NCBI GenBank assembly: GCA_052061695.1
Contig: JBPZEY010000003.1
Origin: Alkalicoccus luteus
GTDB taxonomy: Bacteria > Bacillota > Bacilli > Bacillales > Salisediminibacteriaceae
DNA length: 64,000 nucleotides
Direction: 5' to 3' (one strand)
Part shown: positions 59,714-64,000 of the stretch, in pieces
Layout of the letters: the number at the start of each line of letters is the position of its first letter
Numbering within the stretch: position 1 is the first letter of the stretch
Notes under the pieces: generated by a model
Told to the model about the DNA's origin: nothing
Seen by the model: the letters and a program-made list of their open reading frames with translations, nothing else
Databases searched by the model: none
Position numbers and translations under genes: made by a program

Positions 59714-59744
59714 GAAAAAACGCCGCTGATTGCGACGTTTTTTT
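59714..59744. terminator. Bidirectional terminator
   Basis: AAAAAACG and CGTTTTTT arms around a GC stem, between convergent genes. Confidence 0.85.
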
Positions 59745-59746
59745 CG

Positions 59747-61054
59747 TTACAGTATCGAAACCTTCTGCCCTTTTTGGAGGAGCTGATTCGACATGTGTGA
59801 GAGGTTCGTTGTGGAGTCGGCGAGTTCCCTGACGGACTGCACGATTAAGTCCATTTCATCTTTATTCGTCTGGAACATGCTGCTGTAGCTTTCCATCTCG
59901 AGCTTTACGCTCGAAAAGCTCGAACGGGCATTTGTCATACTCTCGTCTGATGCAACGGTTGCCTGGCCCATCGTCTCCAGTGAGGCAACAAGCTGATCGG
60001 TATTCGCACTGCTCTCTGACGCAAGTGCCATGATCGAGGACGTAATCGATTTTGAGTTTTCAGCGAGCTTGCGGACTTCATCTGCAACAACCGCAAAACC
60101 TTTCCCTGCCTCCCCTGCCCGGGCAGCTTCGATGGAGGCGTTCAGCGCCAGCAGGTTCGTCTGTTCGGCAATGCTTTCAATTTGCCTGGTCATGTCTGAA
60201 ATACTCGAGGAGATGCGCTTCATTTCCTCGATCCGGCTCGCGCCCTGCGTCATCTGTAAAACAGCGAAGGAAACCGTCATTTTTTCGATGTGCTCCTCGC
60301 TCGTTCCCGCAAGCTGAAGCACGCTCTTATTCCGGTCCATCGTCGACAGCGTATCTGCCCCCATTTTTTCCGCACGTGTGGCCGTTGCCCTTAGTGAGGC
60401 TTCGTTTTGATCGACCATCGCGGCAAGGTCCTGACTGAGTCCGCTAAGCTCCTGCTGCAGATCCTGCTGCTCCTCGTGAAGCAGTGTAATTTCCTCCATC
60501 TTGCTGTTTAAATACGTTTCCACAACGAGCTGCGCGTCAAAGTTCATCACGTCAGTAACAGAAACGAGCACGTCAGAAAGCTTTTGCGGATCATGCACGA
60601 ACAGCTGCACGAGCTTTGGGATAAGCAGGCTGTTGAACGCCTGATACGTGGCGAGAAACCAGGCGACCGGAAGCTCCACTCCTTTGTGCGTGGAGCCGAC
60701 CCGCTTCCGTAGCTGCACGTATTTGTCATCAATCGAACCTTCAAACAACGTTGCTAGATACATAGCGAATACGTCCTTGAGCTTTTGCCTGGTGGAATGG
60801 GTTTCCGCAATCTGGCGCAGCGGCTCGATGCTGTACACGTGATCGAGCACTGTATCCAGAAATTCATCTTTTATGCTTAGCACGTGCGGCTTCACTTCCT
60901 GCAGCACGGCAAGCTTTTCGGTCGTGACGTTCATGTAAAAAAGCCGCTGCTCCAGCACCTTTTCCGACAGCTGAAACGAGCTGCCTTTCTCATAGGCCAG
61001 ACCTGGTTCAAATACAGCTTGCTGCGATCGTTTCGTAAAAGCGAATAAATTCAT
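59747..61054 (-). CDS. hemAT: Globin-coupled chemotaxis sensor, HemAT type
   Basis: Protein of 435 residues, soluble. Residues about 30-190 are a globin-coupled sensor domain; the proximal His is likely in VGSTHKGVELPVAWFLATYQ (about residue 125). Residues about 200-435 are the coiled-coil signalling domain with the hairpin tip IESIAEQTNLLALNASIEAARAGEAGKGFAVVADEVRKLAENS. It senses O2 and signals to CheA. No membrane helices. No chemotaxis operon nearby. Confidence 0.9.
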   Translation of the reverse strand: MNLFAFTKRSQQAVFEPGLAYEKGSSFQLSEKVLEQRLFYMNVTTEKLAVLQEVKPHVLSIKDEFLDTVLDHVYSIEPLRQIAETHSTRQKLKDVFAMYLATLFEGSIDDKYVQLRKRVGSTHKGVELPVAWFLATYQAFNSLLIPKLVQLFVHDPQKLSDVLVSVTDVMNFDAQLVVETYLNSKMEEITLLHEEQQDLQQELSGLSQDLAAMVDQNEASLRATATRAEKMGADTLSTMDRNKSVLQLAGTSEEHIEKMTVSFAVLQMTQGASRIEEMKRISSSISDMTRQIESIAEQTNLLALNASIEAARAGEAGKGFAVVADEVRKLAENSKSITSSIMALASESSANTDQLVASLETMGQATVASDESMTNARSSFSSVKLEMESYSSMFQTNKDEMDLIVQSVRELADSTTNLSHMSNQLLQKGQKVSIL

Positions 61055-61206
61055 GTCTCTCCTCCTGATGAACGTGCTGAAATTGGCTATGACCTTTTTA
61101 TCGGCAGTTTCTCTTGTTTATGTAATGTATATTGGTTGTATAATAAAATAATACATCACCAGACACAGGGCATCTCATTAATTCGATTGGTTGGTACACC
61201 TGGACA

Positions 61207-61235
61207 GAAAAAACGACCTCCAACCAGGAGACCGT
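61207..61235 (-). terminator. Terminator of the DinB-like gene
   Basis: ACGGTCTCC and GGAGGTCGT arms with U-run on the minus strand. Confidence 0.75.
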
Positions 61236-61333
61236 TTCAAGCATTTAGCATGCGTTCCATAAAGACCTTATCACTACGTTTCTAAAGACTATGAGTGACC
61301 TTAGCTTTCAACCTATCCCCCGCCAAAAGCTGA

Positions 61334-61822
61334 TCATATGGAAGAATCGCTTGTAGTCTCATCCAGAGAGTCGAGCAAGTCAGTAATTTGTACCATATGA
61401 TGGCGGTCATGTGCTGCTAAGTTTTCGAAATAACGGGCAATCGTCAAGTTTGTTTCGCCTATTTGAAAAGGCGTTTGCCAGTCCGCTTCTGAAATGGAGT
61501 CGATACTCGCAATCAGCTTGTCTCTTCCTTCAACAAACTCGTTCACAATAGACGAAACAGGGGTGATCCTGGCCCAATCATCCGCCTCATGATTTACTTG
61601 CGCCGCTTGTGGACCAGGGGGTAATGGCTCAGAGCTATGAAAATACGGGAGCCGCTTTGATTGGACAAACGCATCCCACGGAATAAAATGAGCAACAATT
61701 TCTGCTATCGTCCATTTACCAGCCGCAATTGGCGTACGCCAGTATTGCTCAGACATCGGTTCAAGACTGCGTACAAATTGTATCGTTTCCTCATAGTGGT
61801 GAATCACAGCCTGTTTTTTTAC
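61334..61822 (-). CDS. DinB-like protein (GUA start?)
   Basis: About 162 residues. DinB_2 pattern: HHYEETIQFVRSLEPMSEQYWRTPIAAGKWTIAEIVAHFIPWDAFV, then HDRHHMVQITDLLDSL. The frame before the GTG at 61807 continues KKQAV, and GTA (61822) is eight bases after AGGAGG. No ATG, GTG or TTG fits that position in this frame. GTG 61807 has no good site. The start is either GUA, or lost. Confidence 0.65.
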   Translation of the reverse strand, partial: VKKQAVIHHYEETIQFVRSLEPMSEQYWRTPIAAGKWTIAEIVAHFIPWDAFVQSKRLPYFHSSEPLPPGPQAAQVNHEADDWARITPVSSIVNEFVEGRDKLIASIDSISEADWQTPFQIGETNLTIARYFENLAAHDRHHMVQITDLLDSLDETTSDSSI

Positions 61823-62017
61823 AAAGAGTGCCTCCTACATAACAATTTGTCATCTTTTGATTCTCTTATTCTAGCACGTATTATATGATAAAATTTGCTT
61901 ATTACATGCCATTTTGCAAAGAGGGAACGTGAATGAAGTTGCGAAGTAACACTGCAGCATACATGATGGTATTACAAGACCTGTGTTGTATCTCTATTAG
62001 TTAAGGAGGGGTTTCTC

Positions 62018-62203
62018 ATACACCTATACGTGAAAAACATACTATGGATTGCCTTGATCGTGCTTGCGACACTATTGTTTTTTTCCTTTGTCCTAAGGCT
62101 GCCGTTCGGCATTGGACACATTGTAATGATACTTCTGGGAATATACGGCCTCATTAAAAATATGCTGGCCCTTCGAAAGGAAAACACGGTTCACCAACAG
62201 TAA
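62018..62203 (+). CDS. Small membrane protein (AUA start?)
   Basis: About 61 residues with two helices: YVKNILWIALIVLATLLFFSFVLRLPFGIGHIVMILLGIYGLIKNM. AAGGAGGGG lies eight bases before ATA (62018); the frame has no ATG, GTG or TTG there. GTG 62030 is 20 bases from the site. Confidence 0.5.
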   Translation: MHLYVKNILWIALIVLATLLFFSFVLRLPFGIGHIVMILLGIYGLIKNMLALRKENTVHQQ

Positions 62204-62211
62204 CTGCTTCT

Positions 62212-62246
62212 GAACGCTTCTTGATTATTCAAGAAGCGTTTAGTTG
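62212..62246 (+). terminator. Terminator
   Basis: AACGCTTCTTG and CAAGAAGCGTT arms, T-rich follow-up. Confidence 0.75.
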
Positions 62247-62340
62247 TTCATCTTCCATTCATATATGTTCGCTACGATTACCAGCATGAACAAGGACGGT
62301 CTCTAGAACAAAAATACAAAAATGGCTGCAGGACCGGTCC

Positions 62341-62853
62341 TTATCCTGTAGCCTGTGCCAAGATGCTTGATGCATCAGCGCTGCATTTTTCTTTTATGTT
62401 GATTCGAATCCGTGACAACGGTAACGCTTCTGCTAGTTCTTTAATTCGGGCGAGCGCCTTCGGAACCCTTTCGGAAAAGAGAGGAAGCTGATTTGCGGGG
62501 ATCGTTAGTGTGAGACAAAGCGTCACTCCCCCCTCATCTTCTTTCAGGAGATAGCTTTCCGTTTTTCCGGTCCATTCCTCCTCCCTCACGCCTGAGCCGC
62601 TATCCTGCGTGTCTGCCTGATGATGAAAACGCACATACTCATGCGGGCGCAGCTCTTCGACGAGGCTTGTCACCCCGTAGCCGTTGACAGCGGAAATGAA
62701 TTCGACCTCCCCGTTTTCTTCGAGCCTTCCCTTCATATATGTGCCCTCATCAATCAAGTTCGCCCAATCCCGAAACGACGTATCCTCCCACAAGACGTTC
62801 CAGATATCTCTCTTATCCGCCTGAATAAGGATGGAAAAAGTATGAGTATCCAC
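62341..62853 (-). CDS. SRPBCC/AHSA1-like protein
   Basis: Protein of 170 residues, START-like fold: FSILIQADKRDIWNVLWEDTSFRDWANLIDEGTYMKGRLEENGEVEFIS. It starts at GTG 62853 with GAAGGAGG upstream. Ligand unknown. Confidence 0.8.
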   Translation of the reverse strand: MDTHTFSILIQADKRDIWNVLWEDTSFRDWANLIDEGTYMKGRLEENGEVEFISAVNGYGVTSLVEELRPHEYVRFHHQADTQDSGSGVREEEWTGKTESYLLKEDEGGVTLCLTLTIPANQLPLFSERVPKALARIKELAEALPLSRIRINIKEKCSADASSILAQATG

Positions 62854-62894
62854 GTTCAGTCCTCCTTCGTATTATTCGATACGCCTAAGAGCGT

Positions 62895-63515
62895 TTATTT
62901 GTTTCCCCGCCTGATGCCGTTACGTTCATTTCTCATCTTCTCTGGCGGCTTCGTCATGCAGTACATCGTCACATCGCCGAGCTTCCCAGAGCCGGTCAAC
63001 GTAAAGCCAAGCCGTCTGTAGATTTCCACGTTCTGTTCGTTCTCCGTATCGAGCGCAATAGGATATGGGCCGGATGCTGCTAATTCGTCCACCGCCTGCA
63101 GCACACGCTTTCCGACTCCCTTGCCTCTGAGCGATGCGGCGACGCCGATCATCGTGATGTAGTAATGAGGTTCAGTTGGCAGGTGCTGCTTTTGAATGCG
63201 CTCATACTGCTGTGCAATCGGCAGGATTCGCCCAGGTAAACGAACGCCCAGCTTCATCATTTCAACAAGCAGCCTGAGGCGATTCATTACTGAAATCCGC
63301 CTTAAAGGTGCCGGCTTTTCCACAATAGCAGCAAAGCTAGGAACCGCCTCATCATCTGTCAGCAGCACACCGTCCAGCAGCTCGTTTCTTTTGATCAAAA
63401 ACGCAATCATCGCGGTCGCCTTTGTGTCCCATTCCTCGTCCTTAAACATCAGCTTAAAAAAGGGATCCTCTCGAAATGCTTGAGCTAATAACTGAACGAC
63501 TGGCTCGTGTTTCAT
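62895..63515 (-). CDS. GNAT acetyltransferase
   Basis: Protein of 206 residues. Motif A: YITMIGVAASLRGKGVGKRVLQAVDELA; motif B: YPIALDTENEQNVEIYRRLGFTLTGSG. GAAGGAGG precedes ATG 63515. Its start lies inside the 3' end of the next gene upstream (overlap of 62 nt). Confidence 0.86.
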   Translation of the reverse strand: MKHEPVVQLLAQAFREDPFFKLMFKDEEWDTKATAMIAFLIKRNELLDGVLLTDDEAVPSFAAIVEKPAPLRRISVMNRLRLLVEMMKLGVRLPGRILPIAQQYERIQKQHLPTEPHYYITMIGVAASLRGKGVGKRVLQAVDELAASGPYPIALDTENEQNVEIYRRLGFTLTGSGKLGDVTMYCMTKPPEKMRNERNGIRRGNK

Positions 63516-64000
63516 AAGCTGCCTCCTTCGTAAATGAAATGGAAAAACTGATCAGCACTTTGCACACGTACAGCAGAAAAATCCCCGCTGCTAACGGAGC
63601 GATTCCGCTGAACGCAATCAGCATAAAGCCAATGCCTGCGAGTGCAAACGCCACAAGCGGCTGTTCCTGCTGCTCGCGCATTACGTTCAACAGCACAGCG
63701 CAGGCTGTCGTAAACGCCCAGAGGCCAATGCCGATCATAAGCGGCAGTTCAAGTGCCCAGGCGAGGATGATTGGCTGCACGTGAATCGCAATAAACACCC
63801 AGCGGCGTCTGGCCGAGCCTCCGTAAAAGCGGTCGGTTCCCGGTGTGACATTCGCCACGACACCACCGGCAATATCGATAAGGAGCACGAAAAGCACGAG
63901 CTGTTTCACGAAGGCCAGCTGGCTCCATGTTACATAGCCAAAAACGCCTGCCAAGAGCACGATTGTACCCGTAAACAGCATGATCACGAGCAGTGCCGTT
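63454..64000 (-). CDS. Membrane protein (5' end may be outside window)
   Basis: At least 177 residues with about five helices, and the frame stays open to the right edge. GTG 63987 has no ribosome binding site in the 13 nt left, so the start is probably outside. Contains GGSARRRWVFIAIHVQPIILAWALELPLMIG. It ends with a 20-residue hydrophilic tail that overlaps the GNAT gene. Family not recognised. Confidence 0.65.
   Translation of the reverse strand, partial: TALLVIMLFTGTIVLLAGVFGYVTWSQLAFVKQLVLFVLLIDIAGGVVANVTPGTDRFYGGSARRRWVFIAIHVQPIILAWALELPLMIGIGLWAFTTACAVLLNVMREQQEQPLVAFALAGIGFMLIAFSGIAPLAAGIFLLYVCKVLISFSISFTKEAAYETRASRSVISSSISRGSLF

Overview
The window looks like a chromosomal segment of a low-to-mid GC, Gram-positive Bacillaceae bacterium, probably from the soda/salt-adapted part of the family. 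Evidence: strong AGGAGG-type ribosome binding sites before almost every gene, Bacillus-style operators (MhqR, Fur, NagR/dre), a HemAT-type soluble aerotaxis sensor, many short membrane proteins and intrinsic terminators with U-runs. The exact genus cannot be read from this sequence. No rRNA, tRNA, CRISPR array, phage or intact transposase was found.

Layout. 1-2.65 kb: a quinone/catechol detoxification operon (MarR regulator, FMN reductase, ring-cleavage dioxygenase, MhqD-like hydrolase cut by the left edge) with palindromic MhqR operators. 2.7-5.5 kb: small membrane protein, methyltransferase and a Fur-boxed ABC exporter. 5.5-6.1 kb: first copy of a decayed ~0.5 kb repeat. 6.3-9.1 kb: phosphotransferase, NTF2-like protein, chromate transporter and a phosphatase-like gene with UGA at its catalytic Cys codon. 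9.3-11.5 kb: ArsR regulator and MFS pump with twin palindromic operators. 11.7-20.8 kb: small membrane or secreted proteins, an NAPE-PLD-like metallo-hydrolase and a MurE-like ligase with an atypical specificity motif.

20.9-27.7 kb: an RpiR-regulated operon for D-to-L amino acid conversion by N-succinylation (YjiH carrier, desuccinylase, GNAT succinyltransferase, N-succinylamino acid racemase), divergent from a GlcNAc PTS gene (nagP) with a dre site. 27.8-32.9 kb: small membrane proteins, including three tandem paralogs (one with no normal start codon, one with an in-frame UGA), two carriers and an acetyltransferase. 33-38 kb: diguanylate cyclase, K+/H+ antiporter, frameshifted PII-like gene, nuclease lipoprotein, formate/nitrite channel and a 5 x 42 bp tandem repeat. 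38.3-46 kb: one seven-gene operon with an AbgT carrier, three M20 peptidases/amidohydrolases, a large regulator and AzlC/AzlD. 46.4-50.1 kb: DMT exporter, second (inverted) repeat copy between duplicated terminators, and a small operon of acetyltransferase and methyltransferase. 50.2-64 kb: mostly small accessory genes, several broken, plus DinB-like, NUDIX, SRPBCC, HemAT and GNAT proteins.

Two patterns cut across the window. First, at least seven short genes carry one stop codon or one-base frameshift in an otherwise readable frame, while all the long genes are intact. Second, several genes have an ideal ribosome binding site followed at the right spacing by a near-cognate codon (AUC, AUA, GUA, CUG) rather than AUG, GUG or UUG. 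Both could reflect decay, sequencing error or unusual initiation, and both can be tested.
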